A stretch of 64,000 bases of DNA from Brienomyrus brachyistius (GCF_023856365.1 NC_064539.1:26129493-26193492); one strand, 5' to 3'. Counted from the first letter of the stretch, positions 37,801 through 49,092 are shown. The notes: a model not told the origin generated them from the sequence alone. A program made the numbers and translations.

Positions 37801-40800
37801 AAAACATGAAGGAGCTCGAAATGATAAGATTCAATAAATTAAAAGAAATTGCAAATTACAAAAATGTTATTCTATATATACCTCCATCTGGCGATTTGTA
37901 AAAAAAACTAAATAAACCAGGTAACGTCAGCTTTCATGTGATTCGCCAAATGAACATTTTGGTTTTATCTATTGAATTCTGGGATTCTGTGCAATGTCCT
38001 AACCTAAACCCTTACGTTGCTTACAAACTGCAAGGAATATTATAGGCCTGTATCGAAACCCTTTGATCATTCCATTGTCCGTTCGAACATCAAAACGCTG
38101 CATGTATTAATTTGATCAAAGAAATAATAGTGCATTATTATTTTCAAATGCACAGTATGTGTTAATGTGAGAAATTTCCCAGCCCTTGTTGCGGGTCCAT
38201 GCTTGTGGGTAAAACCTGCAGACACCATTCAGGCAGATGGCCTGTAGTGTTAGGAGGAGACATTATCCAGAGAAGGCTGTTGTGCTCCATGAATACGGTC
38301 ACATGGAGACCTTCTATATAAGTGCTGAAGGGCTCAGGTGACAGCCAAGCATTCCTTCTCTGGGGTCACTCATTGTTATAGTTTAGGTTTTTTTTTTGTT
38401 TTGGGGGGGGGGACTGATTATTGGTATAAACTTTAACAAAGCAAAAGGGGTCAATGTGTAGTTTCTAATTCCTTGAAGAATTTTAAATGAAGGGGTAAAA
38501 CAGACAGTGTTACCTGCACAGTAACAGCCATGTTATTCCCAAATTGAACAATGACATCATTATATAATATTGATCATTATATAACATAATTTCTGATGTT
38601 TAAAATATGCAGATATCAAAAATGTGCTTCCTAATTGCTAATATACTCTGGGTGGGCAAACTCTGCCATCTATGTTTTAGCTGATGCTTGCTGTAACTAC
38701 CTTTAAAAATGACTTTACATGATGTGAAAGATGGTAGGATTCCCATGACGCACATTTTTCTTAGTTTCATGCAGTGTCATTTCTAACGTCTTAGAAATCG
38801 GATCAAGATGTGAAGGAAGTAACAGAGTTTAACGTAAAGACACTGGAGAAGATTGAAAAGGCTCGCATTGAGGGTAACTACAAAGAGGTAATATCTGCTC
38901 TTCAAAACCTGATTTCAACAAGTGGTGACCAAGGTGTCATAGCTAGAGAATGTTTTGTAAAATGTCTCTATATGAGCTACGAGGCCTAAATAGCAAAAAA
39001 GTTAGGAAACATTCTCCAGGTAACTCATTATTGACTGGCTCAAGCATCTGCTACACACAGATGACTCGTCCAACAGACTTACACTCCAGCAGGTCAAATT
39101 ACAGATATTAAATCTTTTACAGACAACCAGTGTTACCAACTTATTTTGCTTTACCATCTACTCCCTTGAAGCTGAAACAGACAATGTGAACTTCCAGGTT
39201 TCTACACTTTCTACACATTGCATTTCAAACCCTACAGCAGAATATCCTGGTACATAAATATACTGTAATTACCATCTTGGTTCATGTTGGTTGGTTTGTA
39301 TATAGAGTATTATGGTCATGTCTCTTGGCTTCTGTCAGGTGGTTAAATTGGGCCGGGAGACCCTGGAGCGGCTGGAGCCAGTGCTGGGGGACACAAATCT
39401 CTACCTGCTGAGAGTCTTGAGCGTAGCCAGTGAGGTGCTGTCATATCTGCATGATTTCTCTGAGGCAGCTGGCTATGCGCGCAGGATGGTAGAGGGATAC
39501 ATGTAAGTGTTTATATTCCTCTGAGGAAGCTGGCTATGTGTGTATGATAGTAGAGGAATGCACATGGATGTAATATATCTACGTTTCGTAGACTCATGGT
39601 GTCCAAAGGAGATCCAGAGGTTAATTGTTGTCGCCTCTGAGCTTCCTTCGGATTTAAAGAACACATATTTAAAGAACTTTTCCATTCTGACTGAAAATCT
39701 AGAGGGTATATTTATGCATTTTTTTATGTCAGTGTTAACTTGTGCGTGTGTATCTTCTTCAGTTGATGTAAGTGTGTGGTAGTGGATTTCCCCTTTGCCC
39801 AGTTTCTAATGCATCTTTAGAACCATGTATAGACTTTGCAAAATACTCACTGGGAATTGTACCAAATTGTGCCTGCAAGCCACTTAGAACCAAGAGCAGG
39901 GTCTGTGACTTGTTGTTACTCAGTTTGTTACTGAATAAAGCCTTTGGTTACCCTGTCATAGCCTGCTTCTCTCTGCCATGTGCTTGTCCACCCTAATTTC
40001 TCATCAAAAGAAAATAAATACTTTCTTTAAAAAAGTATAACTGATTTTTTGTAAATGACATGGGGACAAATAATATTAGATTTTTTTATTCATATATATA
40101 TTTTCTGTTCTTCTTTCTATGGAAGGGAAAGTACAACCCGATTTGGCGACTGATGTGGAAAAAATTATTGCGATAAAATATTTTCCCATATTGCTCAGCC
40201 CTACTTCTGGATAGGCTTCCAGGCTGACCGTGACCCTGTACGAAACTGTGTTGAAGGGCATCTGAAGTAGTTATAGAGGATGGTTGGACACAATCATTAA
40301 GCATATTTTTCCATTAATAGTCACATGCAGGTCTGTAGCTATGTACTACATAGAGTGTATTTATAAAACAAAATGTGCTAATTACATGTGTAATGACCTG
40401 TGCACTTTGTTTTTCCCAAACAGGAAACTATATCATCCAAATAATGCCCAGCTGGGCATGGCCACAATGCGGGCTGGAGTGACCCTCTGGCAGGCAGGCC
40501 AGATCGAGGCTGGTCACAGTATGTTATGTAAGGCTAACGGCATCCTCATGATCACCCACGGACCCTCCCACTCCATCACCAAGGACTTGGAGGTGTTCAC
40601 CGCCCCTTATAGAAGACTAAACATTACCACCATTTACCAAAGATTTTACATTGTTCTTAAATACACACTTACACAAACAAAGCATAAAGTAAACATTGCA
40701 GGTTTGTCTAAAATATATGAACTTGCTGATCAGTGGTCCGGTTCCAAAAACACTTCATGTGAGGTTTCTGAACTATTCGTTAATTTCACCATGTAAGTCG

Positions 40801-40978
40801 TGCATTTTCATTGTGTCTGCAGGCCATACGGCTGCAGGCTGAGATGGAGCTGCAGATGTTCCAGCAGAATGAAGCTGCATACTATAGCCTACGGGAGGCG
40901 GCGCTCAAGAGGCAGCCAATGAGCAACCTGGCAGAGCCGCTAGACGATAACGTCAGGAAGCTGTTTCGTGGGAAATGA
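28841..40978 (+). CDS. smyd1: SET and MYND domain protein 1, ten exons
   Basis: Exons are 28841-28977, 32963-33139, 33839-34052, 34159-34289, 34628-34666, 36944-37133, 38795-38887, 39339-39502, 40424-40592 and 40823-40978. Phases close to 489 aa; human SMYD1 is about 490 aa. It is a heart and skeletal-muscle lysine methyltransferase that also works with Hsp90/UNC45 in myosin folding and sarcomere assembly. The split SET domain starts with [12 protein letters not shown]. The MYND zinc finger follows ([22 protein letters not shown], ending near [11 protein letters not shown]). The SET core holds [21 protein letters not shown] and [11 protein letters not shown], then the post-SET cysteines FDCTCQHC. 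The C-terminal helical (TPR-like) half includes [18 protein letters not shown] and [13 protein letters not shown]. The ATG at 28841 precedes a second in-frame ATG at 28856. Fish often have smyd1a and smyd1b, and the copy is not resolved. Confidence 0.96.
31551..32620 (-). mobile_element. Probable solo LTR in smyd1 intron 1
   Basis: A block of about 1,070 bp with short inverted ends (minus strand GTGTAACC... ...GGTCAC) is flanked by AATT on both sides, a 4-bp target duplication. It interrupts sequence rich in GGTACC-type repeats. On the minus strand it has a TATA box (TATAAAAGAGCG, about 32290) and downstream an AATAAA (about 31630) near the 3' end. That order of U3, R and U5 signals is expected of an LTR. 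No internal gag/pol or primer-binding region is present, so it would be a solo LTR left by recombination. The ends are uncertain by a base or two. Confidence 0.5.
34628..34666 (+). other. smyd1: 39-nt cassette exon (exon 5) of smyd1
   Basis: The exon is exactly 39 nt, enters and leaves in the same phase, and encodes [12 protein letters not shown] plus a split codon at each edge. Mammalian and zebrafish SMYD1 have an alternative exon of 13 codons at this same place. If it is skipped, exon 4 (ending AA) joins exon 6 (starting G) to form an AAG codon with the frame kept. Both isoforms are therefore encoded. It sits in the SET core, just after the NHNCWPNC motif. Confidence 0.85.
34770..34930 (+). 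repeat. CATCCATCC-type dispersed repeat fragment
   Basis: It starts ATCCATCCATCCATCCATTTTCC and continues GGGGTCCGGAGCCTATCCCGG and CAGGGCACACTCACACACC. This is the same family as 12960-13230, truncated. Confidence 0.8.
34931..36943. other. smyd1 intron 5 remainder
   Basis: There are no exons between 34666 and 36944. The GC-richer block at about 35280-36200 and the stretch from about 36200 to 36550 (starting near AAAGGGACTTTATTAAAC) look like interspersed-repeat material. The latter resembles in layout the repeats at 22486 and 43657. No supported gene. Confidence 0.4.
39519..39577 (+). repeat. Decayed tandem copy of the 3' end of smyd1 exon 8
   Basis: Exon 8 sequence from CTCTGAGGCAGCTGGCTATG (39458) through the donor is repeated 61 bp downstream as CTCTGAGGAAGCTGGCTATG, then TATGATAGTAGAGGAATGCACATG. 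The second copy lies wholly in the intron. Its donor position reads ATGGATG instead of GTAAGT, so it should not compete for splicing. Confidence 0.8.
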
Positions 40979-42055
40979 GCTCCCAGCTATCACCTTCTCA
41001 TCCAGCTGATACTGCAGATATCACAGTACAGATATCAAAAGTTCAACCGGTTATGTCATCTGTTTAAATACAAATTCATGCTAGTTAAAAAATGGTCTAA
41101 TTCCAATGCAAGTATGTGTATGTCTTACCACTACAATTCTGGAGGGAAATTAAAGGTATTTCTAAATGGCAAAAAAAAGTTCATGCTGTTTAACCTGTTG
41201 ATTGAAAATCGGAAAATCTGATAATTATAAAGCTGTAACAATATTTACTTCAGTCCATATGAACATTTTCTGAGTTTTAGGATTAAAGCATTTTAATTAT
41301 CCCATGAAAGGTATACAGTCAGACTGTAATTTAATTCACGCAGTACTGATAAATGTAAATATTAAATTTATACAATCTAAAGCACTCTGTGAGCAGTTGG
41401 GAGATGAACAGATGGACAATCTAAGGTGGATAGCAAAAGCAAGACATCCCCGATTTACCAAAGGTTTAATTTTTATGTTAGTCTAGTCAGCCAATGTCAG
41501 CTGGCAAAATTCATTGCCCTGCATTATTTAGCATGAACCCCATTTTTATTCCTTGAGTTCGATCATCTTTTGTAGCAAAACAAATGGGACACACCCATAA
41601 TACATGTCTATCCAACTGTACCACTACAATTTAAAAGTACCTAATTTCAAATTTTTGGTTTAAGGTGCACTTTGCCCGCCAACTTTACTATCAAACTTAT
41701 GCTGAATAAATACAGCCCACTGCAGAAGTATAGCAAAGGTTGCCATCGCTATGATCACATGTCCAGGTAATATAACCTGATGGAGAGAATGCAGGCATTA
41801 GTCTAAACTCGATTTATAGTGTTAATATTTTATTGAAGGTGCCATAAAATAAGACGGGTCTCTCCAGGCACTTCGCCACTATTCCACCACCCAATCGACA
41901 ACTTTTATTGTCTCACTCCCTCCTCCCCTCCGGGTCCCTTCGTGAAAAGCGTTTGTTCTGATGTCAGCGTTTTATTGTATCTATGTTATATTATCTGAGT
42001 ATATGACACATGCATAATACAGCTGAGATTTTGACCCCAGGCTGTCTGTCTAAAG

Positions 42056-42218
42056 CAGTGTTTCCCAACCCAGTCCTCGGGGACCCAGGCAGTCCATGTT
42101 TTTGCTTCCCCTCCGCTCCTAGAGCACAGGTATTCGATGTTCCTGATTGGCTGGGAGCTGGGAGAGAGCAAAACCGTGGACTGTTTGGGGTTCCTGGGGA
42201 CTGGGTTGGGAAACACTG
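42056..42218. mobile_element. 163-bp hAT-type MITE with perfect 8-bp target duplication
   Basis: The ends CAGTGTTTCCCAACCC and GGGTTGGGAAACACTG are perfect inverted repeats. Both sides are flanked by the identical 8-bp GTCTAAAG (42048-42055 and 42219-42226). CAGTGTTTCCCAACC ends with 8-bp duplications are a hAT/Charlie signature. There is no coding capacity. The intact TSD implies a relatively young or well preserved insertion. Confidence 0.93.
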
Positions 42219-42699
42219 GTCTAAAGGTACATTTGTCGATCTCATTACTCCCTGAAGATGGAGCTGTTTGCCTGGGCTTTTTGCTTTCCGATCGCGATTT
42301 CAGCTTGGTTGTGGGTTATAACTTGAGGACGTTTTCCGCATTTGTTTTTAAATACCTGGAAGCTAAGGAATTAATAAAATTTCTTATTGACCGATACAAC
42401 GTCTGACTCCTTTAGACAATAAACACTGGAGGAAAACTAAGGTAAATTAACGTAACAGGACAAGCATTACCAGTTGCTAAAGCTTACCATAGACAGTAAA
42501 CACATAGCTTATTTATATATACTATTTAGCAGTGTTTTTAAATAACTTGAACACTGAAATGTTGTAACTGGTGGATACGCTTAATATTTTAATGGACGCA
42601 GGATTGTCAACTTTTGTCAGCTTGCTGGAGTGAAACTTTCAATTCGAGAAGTCTGCATACGCATGTACATGTATGTAACAGTTGTATTAGCTTAATAGT

Positions 42700-42835
42700 T
42701 TGCAGGGTTTGCAAACTACCTCAACGGTTTAGATATAGCTAATTTTATGTTTATAATGGAATAATATCGATTTACCGTAATATTCTCGCGCGAGCGTCAC
42801 GCCTAGTCCGCGAGAGCTGGCAGCGCTGTGCACGT
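42700..42835. repeat. Dispersed repeat near the thnsl2 promoter, shared with 50070-50190
   Basis: Shared landmarks in the same order are GCAAACTAC, AGCTAA(A)TTTA, TTTATAATGGAATAATAT and GAGAGCTGGCA. The similarity to 50070-50190 is partial and interrupted. The copy here merges into the CpG-rich putative promoter. Confidence 0.5.
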
Positions 42836-43142
42836 GATGGTGCGGAGTGCAGGTTGTTATACACTCACGTAGTGTGTGTGCATGGTCATTGACGCCTGCT
42901 GCTGGGTGCCTGCAAGCATTGTACGTGCTCCTGGCATTTAGACTTATTATTTAGCTTTATTACTCGGCGTAACCCGGATCTCGGATGCCGAAATTGATAT
43001 TTCTAAATATTGCTTTATGATACAGACCCCTGGTGTAGTTTTGTGTTTATTTCATTTAATGTTTTGAGTTGTTTTTGAATAGTCTAGAGAATATATGTCT
43101 TGATTTTATGCATTGCAGCGAACTCCTTCAAAAGAAGCAATC

Positions 43143-45600
43143 ATGCGGTACTGCAGCACGAGAGGTGGAACATGTGGGTGGGACTTTCGGCAAGTTTTGT
43201 TTTCTGGCTATGCTCCCGATGGGGGGATGTTTATGCCAGAGAGCCTGCCTGGCCTCTCTGCTGATACCCTTAGGTCCTGGGCCTCTCTATCCTACTCTGA
43301 GCTGGTCCTGGAGGTGTGTGCCTTATTCATCCCCGATGATCTCATACCGCGTCGTGACCTAGCAGGTATGACATTACCGCAGTTTTATGGGCTGGAGAGC
43401 AGTCTAGTAACTCATTAATAATGAAGTACTTATATTGTTGGACATTACCAGAGTTAATTAGTCGATGACACAAGCCTCTAAATGCTCTAGTCTCTGATTC
43501 AGTATACATAAAGGTAGTCAAACTATGGAAGAAGTAATTTATAAAGAGACCAGTTACATGAACAATAACGTACAAGCACGTCTTTGCATATTGTACATGA
43601 ATAATTGGTTCTATGGTACTCCATTATCATGCTTGTTATGTGAGATAATCCTCCTGTCACGATCGCGGGCGTGCTGAGCGGCGATCGTGAGGGTTGGCTG
43701 GTACAGAGCAGGCAAACAGGCAGGTATCGGGGCGAAACTGTGGTTTATTGCGGAACGGGGACTTGGAACAGGAAACAAGACTACCATCACCAAACCACAA
43801 CTAACTACAATGACGGACAAAGGGAACAGGTCAGACCAGGACTTAAATACACAAAGACTAATCAAAGGAAGCGGACACAGCAGGAAACGATCAGGGTAGT
43901 ACACGTGGGTAATCAGGGGGCGTGGCACACACGAGGAGCGGACGAGCCGGGCATGACACCTCCTTTTGGGTTTTTGGTTTCAGTCGTATGTTCCTGCTTT
44001 GTGCTGATGTTTGTCTCCCTGGCCTGTTTGCAGACCTGCTGTCACAGGCACTGTCTCAGTTTTCAGTGCCAGATGCTGTGCGTTCGGTGCAGCTTCGGGA
44101 TGGCCTTTGTGTGCTGGAGCTGTTCCACGGCCAGACGATGGCTTTCAAGGACCTGGCCATGACCTGCGTCGCCCGCCTGCTCGATTACTTTCTGCGCAGA
44201 GAACACCGTCGTGCCACTATTGTCGTGGGTTAGCAGAAGCATTATTCTAATACTTATACATAACTATCAATATTCCCATGTCCGTGCTGATTCAGTTCTA
44301 ACTAAAAACTTACATTTTAATTAAATGAAGAAAAATTCTAAATCACTATTGCAAAAAATACCTAGTACCTACAGGTGTCTAGGATGCTGAAAAGCATTGT
44401 AGCATGGATGTTCGTATCTTGAATGAATTTCCCTGTCGTCAGTAATAAATCCTATGGGTACTTGCGCGCAGTCCAGTTGCCCACAATGTTAACTTGGCTG
44501 TTTGCTGCTCTGCAGGAACCTCAGGGGACACTGGGGGTTCTGCCATTTGCAGTGCTCGTGGCCTGGATGGGGTGGACGTGCTGGTTGTGTTTCCCCTGGG
44601 ACGTATCACCACAGTACAGGAGAGACACATGACCACCAGCCTGGAGGACAATGTGCATGTCTTTGCAGGTGGGAGTAAGGGCGTCTGTGCTGTGATTCAC
44701 TGTTTCAGAATGACTGCTTGTGTTATGTTCTCTCATGAAGCATGTTGTTTTTCCCCTCAAATTTTAGTGATGGGTACAGTGTGTGGCTCGGAGGGCTAAA
44801 CCTCTGTGCCTGTGATCGGAAGGTTGCTGGTTTGAGACTAGCCTCGGCAGATTAGTCACATATTTATTATTCTGCTTGGTAATTGCTCACAATGTAGTGC
44901 ATGAGGGTTATGTTGAGATTGTATCTGAAAAGTAATACTTGGTAGCTTTATAAGCAGTCTGGGTAACTTAGAGTACAGCAACTTAGAAACTATATAACAT
45001 ACAGAACTGAATCATCATGCAGACGTGCTGTTTGTCTTGGTTGACAGCGGACGGCAGCTCTGATGACATTGATGTCCCACTGAGGCGTCTCTTTGCTGAT
45101 CAGGACCTGGTCCAAAATCACGGCCTCATGAGCCTGAACTCTGTGAACTGGGCCCGGATCCTGGTGCAGCTGGCCCATTTTCTTTATGCGTATTTGCATT
45201 TGAGTGACCTGCAGAAGGTCAAAGGTCAGGAGCTGCCGCCCATCGAGGTTGTGGTGCCCACAGGTGGAGCTGGAAACATTGCAGGTACTGTTGTGCTTCG
45301 CCACTTGCGTAGAAGTTTTACGGAGTTCTGTTCTGTCATGTGGGTCATGGAACTGAATGGAAACGGGTTTAGGACAGTGGGATCAGGGTTGTAGGAGGAT
45401 TTGAGCTTGCTGTCCTTCTACTTCCTGTCCGGTGTTGCCGCCTTGACCAGCTGGCTGCATTGTGAACCTGATGGGTGTGCCGCTTCGCCTTGTCGCCATG
45501 GTGAATGATAATGACATCGTGCATCGGGTGGTGCAGAGTGGTGACTATTCCATGGCAAGTAGTGTGAAGCGGACCCTGGCTCCTGCCATAGACATTCAGG

Positions 45601-45666
<66 letters not shown>

Positions 45667-48600
45667 CAACTCATTAGTCAGCATCCATATGGTAAGCGGA
45701 TGCAAGGCAGTGCAACAGCAAGGACTGGTGTTAGACTGCTGAGCTGCTTACTGTGGCCACTGAGCATTCTCATCTCCGTAACAGGACCCGTACAACATGG
45801 AGCGCGTGCTTTGGTTGCTGTCTGACAAGAACGGCGCTTTGGTGAAGGACCTGATGGAGGAGTTTCAGAGCTCTCACAGATTGCAGCTGCCTGAGAAACT
45901 GCATAAAAAGGCTCGGTCACTTTTACTCGTCATATGCACACATGAGCCAAAACATAATGACCACGATATGAGGCGACTAATGACGATCCTGCTAAATATG
46001 GGATATAGGTGTATTCGAAAGCAACCTAACGTTCAATACTCATAGTCGGCATGTTGAATACAGAAGGAATGGGCAAGGGTAAAGATCTGAGTGACTTTGA
46101 GAAGGTCCAAATCTTTACAGCTAGATGACTGCATCAGAGCATCTCTGAAATAGCATGGTTTGTGCGGTGCTCAGTCAGCTGTGGTGAGGACCAACTGAGG
46201 GTGGCCCAAGGAGGGAGAAATTACAAACTGTTGACAGAGTATTGGGTGCCTATGTCTTGTTGATGCATAATGCAAGCTTCTGCCAAGTAAAAACTAACAA
46301 GGAAAAGAATTGTAGAAAATTGCAGGGAATACATATAGTTTTAGCAGCAGCCACCAAAGACACTTCAGTATGCAACACGTTAAGGCAAAAACCATTTGAT
46401 GGATCTTCTTAAATTTTTCACAGTCATTGTATGGGCGAGGAACTAAAGCTGATTAAATTTTGAGACAGATCGCCACACAGCTGAAGTAGAGTGGCATGGT
46501 GCAGCAAAAAAGGACAATTTTCACACTTGATCCTATTGATCAAGATGATAACTCAAAAACCATTTAATGGATATTTTTTCAAACTTTGCAGAGGCATTGT
46601 ATAGATGCCAAACTGGAACAGCTTAAAATATTGAGACAGATCACCCCAAAACGGAAGCGACGCCATTTAGTGGCAGCAAACGGAAGGGTGAAAGCAGATG
46701 AGGTTTAACATCAAGAATGGAACCGCAGGACAGGGAACAGCTGAGAGTGGAAATGGAGCCAGCAGCAGCCCATTGTAAACACAGCCATTTATCAACTAAA
46801 CTTGTTCCATGTATCATTTTCAAACTTCCCAGAAACATTATACAGGTCAGTGATTCTAAACCTGCAGGGAGGTAGATGATTTTATGAATATTCTAAAAGT
46901 GAGTTTACTGTATATATTAGGTGATATATGTGACTCGGTGGGTTAAACCACTGTCCTCTGATCAGAAGGTTTCTGGTTTGAGTCTGGCCTCAACAGAAAA
47001 GCCGTAAGTGTTGGTCCTTCAGTAAGAATCTTGACTCCCAGCTCCCTGGGCCCCCTTTGCTGGGACCACCAAGCTTGTCCCATCTTGCTCCCCTTACATG
47101 TGAGAGCAAAGAGAATTTCCTCTTTGGGGTTAATGAAGTATCACTATTCCATATTGATTTTTTGGTCACTAGCCTCCCCATTCAGCAAACTTTGTCTGTA
47201 GCAATCTGGTCTGTATAGGGATAGACCTGTTGTGTTATTCATCTAATCTCTTTGGTAATATCAGTGGAATGTGTTGCACAACATGTGTTGCTGAAATTAC
47301 CAAAAAAACACAACAACAGGTCTGCCCCCACATTCTTGTCTGTTTTTTCCCCTCTCCTGCACACCCCCAGTAATTCCTTAACCCCACAGTTTAAATACCT
47401 CTGCTCTGCTGTAAGCCTTTTTGGATAAAAGCATATATAAATGAGTTACATGTACAACCTTGCACAAAGGAAATGTCTATTTGCACAAAAAACTTCCATA
47501 TAGACCGTTGGCGTATCTGCTACAGTTTGTGTTCAAAGTGCAAAAGAGAAATAAACAGAATGCAACTATTAAAACGTGAAAATATAAATAATATACATAA
47601 CATTTTCAAACATGTAAATCTAAACATAAAGGAATACAAGTGAGGTGGGGAAAGATTCTGCAAATTTTCATATAATTAGAATGTGCAATAAATTAATAGG
47701 TGTAGTTTTAGACTGACATATCATAACAGGAACTCTGAACATTCAAGTAAAAACACATTTATTAACCTTCACATTTCCAGGTGATCCATCCAGTACTTTT
47801 AGAAAGGGTACAGGTATGTGAGTGTGGGACGAGTATAGGTTAGACGGGTGAACCAAATGACTGGACTCTTTAAGAAATACAATGCTGTCGTTTTTGACAG
47901 CACCAGATCTAGTTTTAATGATGGTTACGGTAGTAGTCTGCACAACACACATGGCATCAAGCTCTGCTGTGTAACTTAAAAAGTATTTGATGCATCTTTT
48001 TCAAACTTTGTAAACATCTTGTATGGGTGAAAATTTGGAGACAAATTGCACCAAAATGGAAGCAGCACTAGATGGCAGCATAGGACAGAAAGAACAGCTG
48101 CAGAAGACACTTGATCTTATGAACACCGTAACATAGTATTTAATGGATATTTTCAGACTTCCAAGAAACATTGTATTGGTGATGAGCTTGAATGAATTGA
48201 CTTAACTGAAGCAGTGGTGGCACATGAAAAGACATCCACAGATGCAGAGCTGGTGAACCTGATTGTGTTCAGGTCACACAAAGTTGGGCTTTTGATACAG
48301 ATATTTTGGAGAGTGGGGAGAGGATGCATGGGGGCTGGAGATAAAATAACACAATCACATAATTACAAATAGAATTTGGTATTACAAGGCATTATGACAT
48401 TAAACCATAGATTTTTAAGCACTAATTTGGATTATATTTGTGGAATCCATTAAGATGGTGTGCATTAGTCTGGTTTCTGAATGTCTCTGCTCTGTGTCTG
48501 CAGCTGTCTGCATTCATATCGTCAGGCTCAGTCACAGATGAGGAGATCATTGATACTATGCAGAGGTGCTGGCAAGAAAACCACTATCTCCTGTGTCCCC

Positions 48601-49092
48601 ACAGTGCTGTGGCAGCATGGTATCATTACCACGCCCCAGCACTAGGTCCTGGAGAGAGCAGGTCAGTCATGCATGTGAAGTGCATCGATATACACACGCT
48701 CGTGTGCATGCACCTAGAGAGATGTGTGCATAAACAGCCTTGCAGCACTGTTAACTGCATGTAGTGCCAGAATCTGGCATGTGGCTTTTTGTTTTGCACT
48801 GGAATACGTGTTGTCCCACATAGTGCAGTGATAATCCAGGCTGTGTATGTCTCCATTCTCATTGGCCAGGTGTTACATAGCTACAGCATCCCCAGCCAAA
48901 TTCCAAGAAGCCGTACAGAAAGCAGGACTGACCCTTGACCTCCCAAAGGAATTGCGGGCTCTAGAGGAGATGAAAACGCGCTATGAGAAGTTGGAGAAGG
49001 GCACAGATTGGGAGGCCAGGCTGAAGGAACGCATCCAAGCTATAAGATGCGTGCGGCAGAAAGGGGAGTTATTTTACTCTGCAAAGAAATAA
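43143..49092 (+). CDS. thnsl2: Threonine synthase-like 2, eight coding exons, with a damaged exon 6 donor
   Basis: Exons are 43143-43365, 44034-44228, 44516-44668, 45048-45284, 45451-45599, 45785-45910, 48504-48661 and 48870-49092. They join in frame to about 487 aa; the human protein is about 484 aa. THNSL2 is a fold-type II PLP enzyme that acts as a phospho-lyase on O-phosphohomoserine and O-phosphothreonine; vertebrates make no threonine with it. Motifs seen are the N-terminal STRG and [14 protein letters not shown], the PLP lysine in [23 protein letters not shown], the phosphate loop [11 protein letters not shown], and LLCPHSAVA. All junctions are GT/AG except the end of exon 6. There AAAAAG at 45910 runs into GCTCGG with transposon-like sequence just beyond, so no consensus donor is present. 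The gene may be mis-spliced in this individual, or may use a weak GC donor. Candidate poly(A) signal AATAAA is at 49186. Confidence 0.92.
43657..43965 (-). repeat. Interspersed repeat in thnsl2 intron 1, same family as 22486-22790
   Basis: It runs from CACGATCGCGGGCGTGCTG to GGGGGCGTGGCACACACG and GAGCCGGGCATGACA, the reverse of the copy at 22486-22790. Near the left end, GGCGATCGTGA forms an imperfect palindrome with CACGATCGCG. It ends only about 70 bp before the acceptor of exon 2 (44034). Confidence 0.75.
44765..44865 (+). repeat. tRNA-derived SINE head in thnsl2 intron 3
   Basis: It has a degenerate A box in GTGTGGCTCGGAGGGCTAAA and a degenerate B box in TTGCTGGTTTGAGACTAGCC, with the spacing of the better copy at 10084-10170. 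Confidence 0.65.
45604..45664. repeat. GT microsatellite adjoining the thnsl2 exon 5 donor
   Basis: Exon 5 ends at 45599 and its donor GTACTG runs directly into about 29 GT dinucleotides. Intron positions from about +5 onward are therefore microsatellite. Confidence 0.95.
45911..46310 (+). mobile_element. Tc1-like element remnant starting at the end of thnsl2 exon 6
   Basis: It contains CATGAGCCAAAACATAATGACCAC-type sequence (about 45942). At about 46069 an ATG opens a frame reading [15 protein letters not shown] that soon hits TGA. From memory this matches the leader and start of a widespread fish Tc1-like transposase, whose helix-turn-helix begins with such a motif. Only the 5' part and a degraded continuation are present. 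Its left edge appears to coincide with, or lie within a few bases of, the exon 6 boundary. Confidence 0.55.
46380..48215. repeat. Scattered degenerate repeats in thnsl2 intron 6
   Basis: A motif like AACCATTTAATGGATATTTTTTCAAACTTTGCAGA...CATTGTAT recurs at about 46389, 46557, 46804, 47982 and 48138. It is often followed by a GGAAGC(A/G)(G/A)C...GGCAGCA block. These are diverged copies of one unit of about 150-250 bp, spread by tandem duplication and later insertions. Confidence 0.6.
46919..47165 (+). repeat. tRNA-derived SINE in thnsl2 intron 6
   Basis: The head GTGACTCGGTGGGTTAAACCAC and degenerate B box GGTTTGAGTCTGG are followed by a body ending GGGGTTAATGAAGTATCAC, a typical SINE tail. 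It is related to the head at 44765. Confidence 0.65.

Larger units (their letters stand above)
40979..43142. other. Intergenic stretch between smyd1 and thnsl2
   Basis: It contains the smyd1 3' UTR, a hAT MITE (42056-42218), a dispersed repeat near 42700-42835 and a CpG-rich segment at about 42785-42990 that is the likely thnsl2 promoter. The coding exon of thnsl2 has an acceptor at 43116-43118, so a non-coding first exon is expected in the CpG-rich segment. No fatty-acid-binding-protein gene is present, although FABP1 lies between SMYD1 and THNSL2 in human. Confidence 0.6.

Noticed and set aside
45369..45705. Open frames rich in Thr-His or Cys-Val repeats
   Set aside because: They are translations of the GT microsatellite and antisense of thnsl2 exon 5.
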